A DNA stretch of 13,337 bases, from contig CADWAF010001311.1 of the NCBI GenBank assembly GCA_902984215.1, positions 1-13,337 of the forward strand, given 5' to 3'. Numbering within the stretch: position 1 is the stretch's first letter; the number at the start of each line of letters is the position of its first letter. Source of the stretch: Willaertia magna (taxonomy: Eukaryota > Heterolobosea > Eutetramitea > Acrasida > Naegleriidae). The position numbers were made by a program, and so were the translations under genes. Below the pieces are notes generated by a model. That model did no database searches. It worked only from the letters and a program-made list of their open reading frames with translations, and was not told the DNA's origin. Positions 6,397 to 13,337 of the stretch are shown piece by piece.

Positions 6397-6793
6397 TAAT
6401 AATAACATCTCTATCAATAATCACTGTTTGTAAAAGTAACCTTTCCTTACAATACAAAAGAAAAATATACCAAACTATTTAAGGTAAAGAATATTACGAT
6501 TTAGAAAATGTAGTTTATCGTAAATGTATTAAAAAATAAGAGTTATCATTAGATTACATTTAAAAAAAAGACTACATAGATGAATAAAGAATTATCATTG
6601 CTAGCCTTATTATTTACTTTAAGATTTTTAATTCTTTCGGTTGTTCTTTATATTTGCAGACAGGTATCTTTTATTCTCCTTTTCTAAGAAAGCTTACACT
6701 GCAACTTTAAAAGGTTTACTTAAAAATTAACGCATTAAATAAATGCATTTATTTTGTAAGGTTGTATTACAGGTTTTTGTACTCTCTTAAATA
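6397..6793. other. Convergent intergenic region, 397 bp
   Basis: It lies between the 3' ends of SH2-B (plus) and the GH130 gene (minus). After the SH2-B stop (a TAA-TAA-TAA run) there is a weak hairpin TTGTAA/TTACAA (6428-6433, 6447-6452), an AATAAA at 6583-6588 and the palindromic AATAAA element at 6737-6754. A 35-codon Leu-rich hydrophobic frame (6580-6687, plus) is too short to call as a gene. Confidence 0.5.
6737..6754. terminator. Perfect 18-bp palindrome with AATAAA on both strands
   Basis: AAATAAATGCATTTATTT is its own reverse complement and carries AATAAA at 6738-6743 on plus and at 6753-6748 on minus. It lies 39 bp past the GH130 stop, a good distance for its poly(A) signal, and 340 bp past the SH2-B stop. 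It could serve both convergent transcripts. Confidence 0.45.
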
Positions 6794-8084
6794 TTAGAAA
6801 TTTATTGTTAGCATTGCATAACTTGTGAAGGAATCACAACCTTGATACAATACAATAAATTGATCATATTTTGATGAAGAAAATATCTTTTTCATTCCTT
6901 CTACAAAAATAACATTAGGCTTTACAAAATTTGTAAAATAATTATTACTAATAAACTATTACTTACAGTCAACCCTCTTTTACCCCAAATTCCACTATTA
7001 TTATCACATCTTTCCCAATCTAATGTTGGTGAAAATATTGGTTGAGATGATCTTTCAATAATATTTAATGGATTTTTACCATCCAAAATAACATAACCTA
7101 AATTATATTGTAATTCATAATTCTTTGGATTTGGAATATTAACTTTTCTTGCAGAATTATATAAAAATAAATAATTTCCATCAGATAATTTAACTGGAGG
7201 TGGTCCACTATTATTATTTTAAATTAAACAATTATAAAATTAATAAAAACAAACCTTTCAACCAATTCAGAATCAAATGAATCTAATCTTCTATTAATAA
7301 ATACCTTTCCAGTATTATTATAATTTAAGAAATCACTAGTTGTTGCTAACCAAATATCACTATCTCCATAAAATAAATAACCATTAACATTTACATTATT
7401 TATAATAATAGGTTTATCTAAAGGTAATAAAGCACCAGATTTACTCCAATTTAATTCTGGAAAAACTAAACCTTGTAATTTCCAATAATTTGTATCTCTT
7501 TTTAATTTATAATTTAATTTATAATTTGATTCTTTTAAAGTACCTAATGCTAAATTAGCAATAATGTCACCTTTTGTATTTTTTGTAACAGCTGTGTAGA
7601 ACATATAATAAGTACCATTAACATAAACAATTCTAGGATCTTCAACACCAAGTTGTTGATAATTTGAATCTGTTGGTGAAAGAATAACACTATCTTCATC
7701 TAACATTGAAACTCTCATTGATGAATAATCATCACTTAATACTCCAATAGTAAAACTTAAAAGAGATGGTCCAACATCATAAATGTTAGTTGGATGATCT
7801 GTCAAGTTTTGAACTCTAACAACCATTGGAACAAGTCTAGGTTCTGTTGAGTATTCATGAGGGAAATAGGCTACATTATAATTATATAGGAAATTAGAGT
7901 TAGATTGTGGTGAATAAAAGTTTATTACAGGTTGATTTCCATTCATACGTTTCATTGTTAAAGAATAAGTAGATGATCCAGTTTTCTTTATCTTTGGAAT
8001 GAGTTCTATTCCGTGAATAAAAGAAAGGGATAGAAGAAGAAAATATGAAAGAATCAAAGAGAATGTGGGAATGCCTCTATGCAT
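6794..8084 (-). CDS. Secreted GH130-family beta-mannoside hydrolase/phosphorylase-like enzyme (3 exons)
   Basis: Exons 8084-7255, 7207-6967 and 6919-6794 join in frame to 398 residues. GH130 enzymes are five-bladed beta-propellers acting on beta-mannosides, by phosphorolysis or, in some secreted bacterial members, by hydrolysis. Seen here: a signal peptide (about 1-25, Leu/Ser/Phe-rich, ending FIHG); GVEDPRI (146-152), whose Asp149 sits where the family's catalytic Asp lies; YYMFYTA (159-165); GLVFPE (205-210); ESGPPPVKLSDG (276-287, across intron 1); YVILDGKNPLNIIER; PIFSP; and PNVIFVEG just after intron 2. Sequons at N93, N157, N212 and N256 fit passage through the secretory pathway. The enzyme probably works outside the cell or in food vacuoles on mannan-like glycans of prey. 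The family is mainly bacterial, so ancient transfer is possible. Without splicing, the frame would end falsely in FVFINFIIV. Substrate not inferable. Confidence 0.88.
6920..6966 (-). other. Spliceosomal intron 2 of the GH130 gene, 47 nt
   Basis: Donor GTAAGT, acceptor TTGTAAAG, phase 0. Splicing joins KRGLT to PNVIFVEG, a typical GH130 blade junction. A TAG-ending alternative acceptor 19 nt further on would delete the conserved PNVIFV. Confidence 0.85.
7208..7254 (-). other. Spliceosomal intron 1 of the GH130 gene, 47 nt
   Basis: Donor GTTTGT (weaker than GTAAGT), acceptor AATAATAG, phase 2 (AG|T gives Ser277). Splicing restores ELVESGPPP, the conserved GH130 ExGPPP segment. Unspliced, the frame reaches a TAA inside the intron. 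Confidence 0.88.
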
Positions 8085-8184
8085 TGTGATTATTGCAAAT
8101 TTTTGGGTAAATATCCAAATGAAATCGATATTGTCTCGAGAACAATGCCAACAAGCCTAAACGACATTTTCAAAAAATAAAAAA
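8085..8184. promoter_or_regulatory. 100-bp shared divergent promoter (GH130 / VMA12)
   Basis: Only 100 bp separate the two divergent start codons, so both promoters must lie here or extend into the genes. It contains an imperfect dyad, ATTGT (8130-8134) and ACAAT (8142-8146) around CTCGAGA. The VMA12 start is preceded by an A-rich run; the GH130 start has the less A-rich AATAATCACA. Confidence 0.5.
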
Positions 8185-8904
8185 ATGGAATTAAAACAAA
8201 ACGAGGCAATACAAAATTTATTACAAAAAGCACACCAACACATTATAAAGTATGGAATAACAGCTGTTGAAAAGAGTTTACAAGTACAAATAGAACAATT
8301 TTTAAAAGAAGAAAGTGTTACTTTTGAAGTTTTACGCAAAACAATAGAATATCTGAATGAACAAAATAAAGAAAAAGAAAGAATATTCTTTCATGAAGTG
8401 ATTAAAGGTTCGGAACTTAAATTAGAGAAACCAAAGATAAAAACAACACCTAAAGATCCTCAATGGTTAAAATTGACAGAAAAATTAAAAAGAAAAGTAG
8501 AAGATGATCAATATTCACAATTAGTTTCAAATGTTACATTTAAACAAAGATTAGAAAGAGAAAAGGAACCTTTAAATACCTATAAAACACAATTATCAGT
8601 TGGAATTGATTTAATTTTAACAATGTTTACATTATTTGTAGCTTTTTATTATGGTTCACAATATTTATTTACTGGTGAAAATAAAACTCAATACCAATTA
8701 CTAATGGGTTTATTAGGATTAATATTAGGGTTATTAATAGATGTTACATTAATTATAATAAGATCACATAAATCAGAGACTATGGCTGAAAAGAAATTAA
8801 AAGGTAAAAATCAAGCAACCAATGCGTTTGGTATTGAAACACTTCCTTCATCTGTGAAACAAAAATTATTTAAAAAACAACAAAAGAATAGTAAAGAAGA
8901 GTAA
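8185..8904 (+). CDS. VMA12: VMA12/TMEM199-like ER factor for V-ATPase assembly
   Basis: The 239-residue protein has the family layout: a helical charged N-terminus, a VIKGSELKLEKPK segment (72-84) matching the family's LLxGSxVxLPxP pattern, a PQW...LKRKVEDDQYSQLVSNV region (92-117), then two membrane spans (about 138-161 and 170-193) and a basic cytosolic tail. Vma12 acts in the ER membrane, with Vma21 and Vma22 in yeast, to stabilise and assemble the V0 sector before export; the human homologue is TMEM199. The tail is rich in Lys and Gln but ends KEE, not a KKXX retrieval signal. The ATG follows AAATAAAAAA. It is a single exon, more AT-rich than the following gene, from which it is separated by 63 bp. 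Confidence 0.85.
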   Translation: MELKQNEAIQNLLQKAHQHIIKYGITAVEKSLQVQIEQFLKEESVTFEVLRKTIEYLNEQNKEKERIFFHEVIKGSELKLEKPKIKTTPKDPQWLKLTEKLKRKVEDDQYSQLVSNVTFKQRLEREKEPLNTYKTQLSVGIDLILTMFTLFVAFYYGSQYLFTGENKTQYQLLMGLLGLILGLLIDVTLIIIRSHKSETMAEKKLKGKNQATNAFGIETLPSSVKQKLFKKQQKNSKEE

Positions 8905-8967
8905 AATTAAAAGTAGCTGTTACCGCCTAAATTGTTGGTTAAAATCCGTTAATTCATCTACCAAAAA

Positions 8968-11682
8968 ATGAGCGAGTTGGTTTCTTCTAAGGCTTCTGTT
9001 GAGGAAAGCCTATCTTCAAGTAAGCAGAGTGTAGCCGTAGGGGAATCTACTCCTGCAAAGAGAAAGGGATTAGTATCTACCCCTGCTAGTAGCACCAGGG
9101 TTTCTAAAACACCTCTATCAGCTAAGATTGGTAAACAATTGGCATTTTCTCCTGTTAGAACAAAGTCTTCCTTAGTGAAGACTCCAAAGTCGAAATCTAA
9201 CACTCCTAATACTAGAAAAACCCTTAGTACAACCCCAAAAACTAAAGCATTACCTGATGCAGAAACAATTATTTCTCAAATACTAGAGGAGGAAGTTGAG
9301 GAAGTAAAGGAAGAACCTTTAATTATAACACCTAGTGCCACTCATTCAAAAATATCAATAGATTACGATAATCTTTACATTAAATTTTGTTCACCTGGAA
9401 CAGCAAATAATGTGTCAGTTATGGTAAATAATGGTTGTGATATTACAACAGGTGAGCAAAAGATATTTTATTTTGAGATTGAAGTGATTAGATGTATTAA
9501 AGACTCCTCTATAGCATTGGGATGGAGTAGTAGAAAAGGATACTGCCATTCTTTTCCTGGTTATGACAAAATATCTTATGCATATCAAGGTGATGTAGGT
9601 GCTATAATGCATAACTCTGAGCAGTGTGACATTACCTATAAATTCTCTGCAGGGGATTGTGTTGGAGCTGGTATTATTTTACCTCAAAAGCATTTGTTTT
9701 TTACTTACAATGGAAGCTTCATTGGGAAATATTTTGATTTATCAGATTTTGAAAATATTGCTGATAAAGATAATGATAAAGATATACTTACTGAATCTTT
9801 TAGATATGAATATGAACCCTGTGTTGGAATATTTAGATACACTTATAGAGATGGTGCAGAGGAAAAGGAGCTTTATATCAGAGAGAAAAGAAATACAAGG
9901 TTGGACAATAAAATTTTGAAAGAATACTTTACTGTGAAGAAAAAGGTTGAATATGACCCGTTAGTGTTTTATCCAGTAATTGGAAGTAATTCTCCTTGCA
10001 GTATTGAAACTAATTTCGGCCAAAAGCCGTTTAGGTTTGATATTTCCACACTAGATTTAAGTGAACCTATTCCTGTCAGAAAAAGTTTTGAAAATATTTC
10101 TGTCAACAATGAATCTAGTGAAGAAGAAGTGAAAATAGTGGAATCTATTCACAACCAATCCTTGTCAGAATTAAAGGAATTATTAGTACATTACAAAGGA
10201 GATATTAATTTAGTTAATGAAAATGGTTCTTCGTTATTACATATAGCGTGCAGTATTTTCCCTAAGGATGAGGTCAATTACTCAAATATCGTAGCCACAC
10301 TCATAGAAAAAGGGTGTGACCCAAACAAATTAGATAATGAAAAAAGAACTGCTCTTCATATTTCTTGCATCAAATGCAATATTCATGCTGTTAGGGCTTT
10401 ATTAAAATGTTCTTTGGTGGACATGAATGTCAGAGTTGGTAAAAATACTGCAGTTGATTTCATTATTTCTGTGATTGACATCAAATCTTTAAGCATTGAT
10501 AGTGTTGAATTTGATAATAGAATTGCTATTTTAAATATGATTAAAAATCATGGTGCTAGTTTAGGTTTACATGCTGCAGTTTTTTGTGGCGATTTAGAAA
10601 GGGTTAAGCAGTGCATAGAGATAGAAAAAGATTATGTTGATAAGCAAGATGAATATTGTAGAACACCTCTTCATATTGCTATTGTAGCTGACAGAGAAGA
10701 AGTTGCGGATTATTTACTAAGTAAGGGGGCCTCCACAGAAATTCAAAACTCTGAAAAGAAATCTCCTCTCTTTTTAGCCGTTGAATGCCTCAATCCAAGA
10801 ATGATTAAACTTCTATCTAAGTATAAAGTGAATATTAATCCATTCACAACTGATAATAAGAAACACATTCTTGAATTTTTATATGAAAATCACACCTCAC
10901 CATATGAAGATTTAAACAAGGAAAGAATGTTCCATAGTGTTGTAAAAGCTCTTTTGGAGGCTGGATCTGATCCATCTTTATACACAAAAGTAAATGTCAT
11001 CAATGAGCAAAGAAATTACAATTGTGCACTACTTTTATCAATACAAAGATTCGACCTTAAGTATTTCAAATTATTCCTCAAGTATTCCAAAAGTTTAAAC
11101 TTCATTAGAGGGGAGTATAATGAAAATCTTCTACTTTTGATTTGTAACAGAGTTTTTAAAACTGAGGAAGAGGAAAAGATTTTGTACGAAATGGCTCGTG
11201 TTTTGGTATGTGAGCACATTGCAGATGTGATGAGTGTAGATGAAAATTTCAACACCCCCCTTCATCTTGCTGCAAGAACTGGCATGTCAGAGATTATCAA
11301 ATTATTAGTTATGTATGGAGCTAAACCTAATGTTGTCAATTTGGATGGTTTATCTCCACTTGTAGTTGCTGTTTTTAACTTGCAAACAAAGGCAGCATTA
11401 ACCTTGGTAAAGCAATGTGGTGCAAGTCACAAGCTTAGAACTTCACCAAAAAATCAAACTTTATTGCATTTACTGTATGACTTTGAAACACTATCAAGTA
11501 GATACATGTTTTATATAATGAATTTTTCTCAAAGTTTAGAGTACATTCAGGAAATGGCAGAATTTTGTATTAGAGATTTAGGGGTTGATCCAAGGGCTGT
11601 TGATAGTAATGGTAAAACGGCAAAAGATTATGCTATACAGAATGGATATGTAAGATTTTACCCAGTTGGTAAATTGCAATAG
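8968..11682 (+). CDS. SPRY domain plus ankyrin-repeat protein
   Basis: The protein is 904 residues in one exon. Residues 1-125 are Ser/Thr/Lys-rich and disordered, with eight S/T-P sites (for example T28, T38, T48, S61, T72, T79, T89, T121); T28 (TPAK) and S61 (SPVR) match the full CDK consensus. A SPRY domain spans about 130-359: YFEIEVI (168-174), IALGWSS (182-188), YAYQGDVGAIMHN (204-216), GAGIILPQKHLFFTYNG (233-249) and NFGQKPFRFDI (349-359), the last close to RanBP9-type SPRY domains, with an Asp-rich insert at about 262-275. Ankyrin repeats follow from about 418 to 895; clear ones include TALHISCIKCN (461-471), TPLHIAIVADR (566-576), SPLFLAV and TPLHLAARTGM (763-773), with diverged stretches between. 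Both domains bind proteins, so it is probably a scaffold or ubiquitin-pathway adaptor. No catalytic domain was seen. Base composition is less AT-rich than in VMA12. Confidence 0.92.
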   Translation: MSELVSSKASVEESLSSSKQSVAVGESTPAKRKGLVSTPASSTRVSKTPLSAKIGKQLAFSPVRTKSSLVKTPKSKSNTPNTRKTLSTTPKTKALPDAETIISQILEEEVEEVKEEPLIITPSATHSKISIDYDNLYIKFCSPGTANNVSVMVNNGCDITTGEQKIFYFEIEVIRCIKDSSIALGWSSRKGYCHSFPGYDKISYAYQGDVGAIMHNSEQCDITYKFSAGDCVGAGIILPQKHLFFTYNGSFIGKYFDLSDFENIADKDNDKDILTESFRYEYEPCVGIFRYTYRDGAEEKELYIREKRNTRLDNKILKEYFTVKKKVEYDPLVFYPVIGSNSPCSIETNFGQKPFRFDISTLDLSEPIPVRKSFENISVNNESSEEEVKIVESIHNQSLSELKELLVHYKGDINLVNENGSSLLHIACSIFPKDEVNYSNIVATLIEKGCDPNKLDNEKRTALHISCIKCNIHAVRALLKCSLVDMNVRVGKNTAVDFIISVIDIKSLSIDSVEFDNRIAILNMIKNHGASLGLHAAVFCGDLERVKQCIEIEKDYVDKQDEYCRTPLHIAIVADREEVADYLLSKGASTEIQNSEKKSPLFLAVECLNPRMIKLLSKYKVNINPFTTDNKKHILEFLYENHTSPYEDLNKERMFHSVVKALLEAGSDPSLYTKVNVINEQRNYNCALLLSIQRFDLKYFKLFLKYSKSLNFIRGEYNENLLLLICNRVFKTEEEEKILYEMARVLVCEHIADVMSVDENFNTPLHLAARTGMSEIIKLLVMYGAKPNVVNLDGLSPLVVAVFNLQTKAALTLVKQCGASHKLRTSPKNQTLLHLLYDFETLSSRYMFYIMNFSQSLEYIQEMAEFCIRDLGVDPRAVDSNGKTAKDYAIQNGYVRFYPVGKLQ

Positions 11683-11766
11683 TTTAATTTCATGATGTAT
11701 TGTATAAATTTACAATTATCATAACAAAAGCTTTTCTTCCCTTCCACCACCTTTCAATGTTATTTT

Positions 11767-11777
11767 TTGTAAAGTGA
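11767..11777 (+). promoter_or_regulatory. Leader motif TTGTAAAGTGA (RCC1 gene)
   Basis: Identical to the motif before SH2-B and close to that before the macrodomain gene; here 19 nt before the ATG. An out-of-frame ATG at 11781 would open an 8-codon frame (including its stop) overlapping the true start, so transcription probably begins between the motif and 11797. Confidence 0.4.
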
Positions 11778-11796
11778 ACTATGTTATTTAAAAAAA

Positions 11797-12885
11797 ATGT
11801 CTGAAAATCAAATTTTGCATCTAATCGGCAATCACCAATGTGAGAAAGAAAAGGTTAATAATTTATTAAATAAAATCATAATAAAACAAATAGCATGTGG
11901 TTATTACCACTCAATAATTTTAGATCAAAATAAAAATATTTATACTTTTGGCAGAAATAATGATGGCCAATTAGGATTAGGTCACAATAATGAAATGAAA
12001 TACTTTGAACAAGTTAATTGTTCACAATTTAATAATGAAATTAAATTAATTGGAGCAGGTGGATATTTTACAACAGTTATAACTTTACAAAATCAAATTT
12101 ATATCACTGGCAAGTGGTTTGTTAAATCCACTGATTGGTCTCGTTTAAATTCTACTTCCACTAAAATTTTTACAAAAATTGAAAAACCAGACAACATTAT
12201 TGGAAATATTACAAAAGTAAAATGTGGAAGTGGAAATATAATTTTAATGAATGAAAATAAAGAATTATTTGGTTGTGGTGCAAATACATTTTCCTTATTA
12301 GGGTTAGATGCAAAAGAAATTGGAAATAATTTCTTAAAATTAAATTTACCTGTTGATAGTAAAGTTAAAGATTTTAATTGTAGTTATGGATTTTCAACGG
12401 TTTTAATGGAGAATGGTGATATTTATTGTAGTGGAACTTGTTTATTTACAAATTATAGATCTTTCACAAAGTTACAAATTAATTGTCGTTTTAAACAAAT
12501 TGCAAGTATATATGGATGTTTATATTGTTTAACAGATAATAATGAATTGTATTTTAAATCAAATAATTTAGATTTACAAAAAATTAACATTAATTGTCAT
12601 ATTAAAAAAATATATTCTGGATTAGGTTACTTTTTATATTTTATTGATGAAAATAACAATATTTATACAGTTGATAAGACTGAAGTTCAAATAGAAGAAA
12701 AAATATATAATTTACCTTATTTATCAATTTATCCTGGCAATGATTTTGCAATTTTTTTAAATTCAAATATTAAGATAAATGATGATGGCTGTGTTTTAGA
12801 GGAAAGTAAAGAAGAAAAGAGAATGAAAATGCTATTGTTTGATAATGATGATAAGATGAATGATATTAAGATAATGTTTTATTGA
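11797..12885 (+). CDS. RCC1-repeat beta-propeller protein
   Basis: The 362-residue, single-exon protein consists of RCC1-like blades. The first is canonical: IACGYYHSIILDQNKNIYTFG (32-52) followed by NNDGQLGLGH (54-63). Later blades keep the pattern (I..I..G...t..l....iY..G) but are degenerate: about 83-105, 137-170, 189-213, 232-253 and 268-291. RCC1 proper is a Ran exchange factor, but most proteins with such repeats are binding scaffolds, and nothing here specifically supports Ran exchange. There is no signal peptide or membrane span. The tail (about 335-362) is charged and Met/Asp-rich. The ATG follows AAAAAAA. Its TGA overlaps by 7 bp the end of a decayed RCC1-like sequence on the other strand. 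Confidence 0.87.
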   Translation: MSENQILHLIGNHQCEKEKVNNLLNKIIIKQIACGYYHSIILDQNKNIYTFGRNNDGQLGLGHNNEMKYFEQVNCSQFNNEIKLIGAGGYFTTVITLQNQIYITGKWFVKSTDWSRLNSTSTKIFTKIEKPDNIIGNITKVKCGSGNIILMNENKELFGCGANTFSLLGLDAKEIGNNFLKLNLPVDSKVKDFNCSYGFSTVLMENGDIYCSGTCLFTNYRSFTKLQINCRFKQIASIYGCLYCLTDNNELYFKSNNLDLQKININCHIKKIYSGLGYFLYFIDENNNIYTVDKTEVQIEEKIYNLPYLSIYPGNDFAIFLNSNIKINDDGCVLEESKEEKRMKMLLFDNDDKMNDIKIMFY

Positions 12886-13337
12886 TTATTTAGGAAAAAA
12901 CTATTTAGAAAATAGCAATAATCATATGCAATGGATATTTCACCAATGGAATTTTTGAAAGTAACATAATAAGTGACATTTCCTTTAATAGCAGTGTAGA
13001 GTAAATAAGTTGTTAAACTTTAAAATCAATATCATACAATCCATTTGTTTTAAATAATTTTCTTTGCATATCACAAACTAATTCTTTTTTACAAAATACA
13101 ACAGTCACGTTATAAGCTGATGTTACACTAACAATAGGTAATTCTGTTTTCTTCTTATAGTGATTTCTTTGTAAAAGTTAATTGGAATTTAGATAAAACT
13201 TATAAAGATTCCTGCTATCTACATCATCACCATTCTTTTTTGTAACAATCTTTTTAATATTACGTCCATGTCCAAGTTGATTATAATAATTATTACCAAT
13301 AGTAAATATTAAATAATCATTTACACAAATAACAGCA
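12879..13337 (-). pseudogene. RCC1-like gene, decayed 3' end (runs off the window)
   Basis: Reading the minus strand from 13336, 52 codons include a canonical RCC1 blade, FTIGNNYYNQLGHGRN, then TAA at 13180-13178. The same frame continues with coding character (KKTELPIVSVTSAYNVTVVF, then CKKELVCDM, a blade-like pattern) to a TAA at 13015-13013. Close to that point the coding signal moves to another frame (AIKGNVTYYVTF, then KNSIGEISIAYD) that runs to a stop at 12881-12879. One base missing in the AAA near 13016 would explain the switch. No GT-AG intron of the local size removes the first stop. It may be a young pseudogene, or a gene that ends early at 13178 with a relic tail; sequencing error is possible. 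The 5' part is outside the window. Confidence 0.55.

Noticed and set aside
6580..6687. 35-codon Leu-rich hydrophobic ORF on plus in the convergent spacer
   Set aside because: Short, no homology recognised, hydrophobic codons are frequent by chance in T-rich DNA, and no A-tract before its ATG.
8157..9203. Short minus-strand frames opposite VMA12 and the SPRY-ankyrin N-terminus
   Set aside because: Mirror images of coding sequence with biased composition; no domains.
9415..11255. Frames at 9415-9612 (minus), 9626-9919 (plus) and 11016-11255 (minus)
   Set aside because: Out-of-frame shadows of the SPRY-ankyrin gene, which has strong domain support throughout.
12879..13180. Ciliate-type code with TAA read as Gln, which would remove the stops in the RCC1-like tail
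   Set aside because: The other genes end cleanly at TAA, TAG or TGA at family-appropriate places, and the tail needs a frameshift as well.
1..13337. Dictyostelid origin
   Set aside because: Asn-rich tails and AT bias would fit, but spacers are less AT-extreme than in Dictyostelium and introns are much shorter. Not excluded with certainty.
1..13337. CRISPR array, prophage, insertion sequence or bacterial operon
   Set aside because: Introns, signal peptides, organelle targeting and eukaryotic families dominate; no regularly spaced repeats or transposase genes were seen.

Overview
The window looks like nuclear DNA of a free-living protist, most likely a heterolobosean amoeba close to Naegleria. 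This is an inference from AT-rich DNA (by eye about 70% A+T), compact gene spacing (often about 60-110 bp), very short GT-AG introns (45-47 nt), standard-code genes with A-tracts just before the ATG, and RCC1-repeat and ankyrin genes of a kind numerous in such genomes. Nothing bacterial (operons, Shine-Dalgarno sites), CRISPR or rRNA/tRNA-like was seen.

Layout, left to right. On the minus strand, 1-987 is the 5' part of a gene (SH2-A) for an N-myristoylated, EF-hand-like/SH2 signalling protein. Just upstream of it, also on minus, is the Golgi/ER retrieval receptor RER1 (1065-2015, one 45-nt intron), then an unrecognised 164-codon ORF (2306-2800). A 534-bp divergent spacer carries a GC-rich stem-loop. 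On the plus strand follow a macrodomain protein with a mitochondrial-type presequence and one membrane segment (3335-4318) and a complete SH2 protein (SH2-B, 4426-6396) that is a paralogue of SH2-A in inverted orientation. The two SH2 copies share an 86-nt tract of perfect identity and a nearly identical 25-nt leader.

A 397-bp convergent spacer holds an 18-bp palindrome carrying AATAAA on both strands. It is followed on minus by a secreted GH130-family glycosidase/phosphorylase gene that I reconstructed from three exons (6794-8084). A 100-bp divergent promoter leads to the plus-strand V-ATPase assembly factor VMA12/TMEM199 homologue (8185-8904), a 904-residue SPRY-ankyrin protein (8968-11682) and an RCC1-repeat protein (11797-12885). 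The last about 450 bases hold, on minus, the 3' end of another RCC1-like sequence broken by an in-frame stop and a frameshift.

The genes do not form one pathway. RER1 and VMA12 are both endomembrane housekeeping genes: RER1 retrieves ER proteins from the Golgi, and VMA12 assembles the V-ATPase in the ER. The GH130 enzyme would enter the same secretory/phagolysosomal route. The SH2 pair suggests membrane-tethered phosphotyrosine or calcium-linked signalling. The most notable points are the inverted SH2 pair with its conversion-like tract, the start correction that exposes N-myristoylation sites, the mitochondrial membrane-anchored macrodomain, the eukaryotic secreted GH130 enzyme, a leader motif shared by three genes, and the decaying RCC1 copy.
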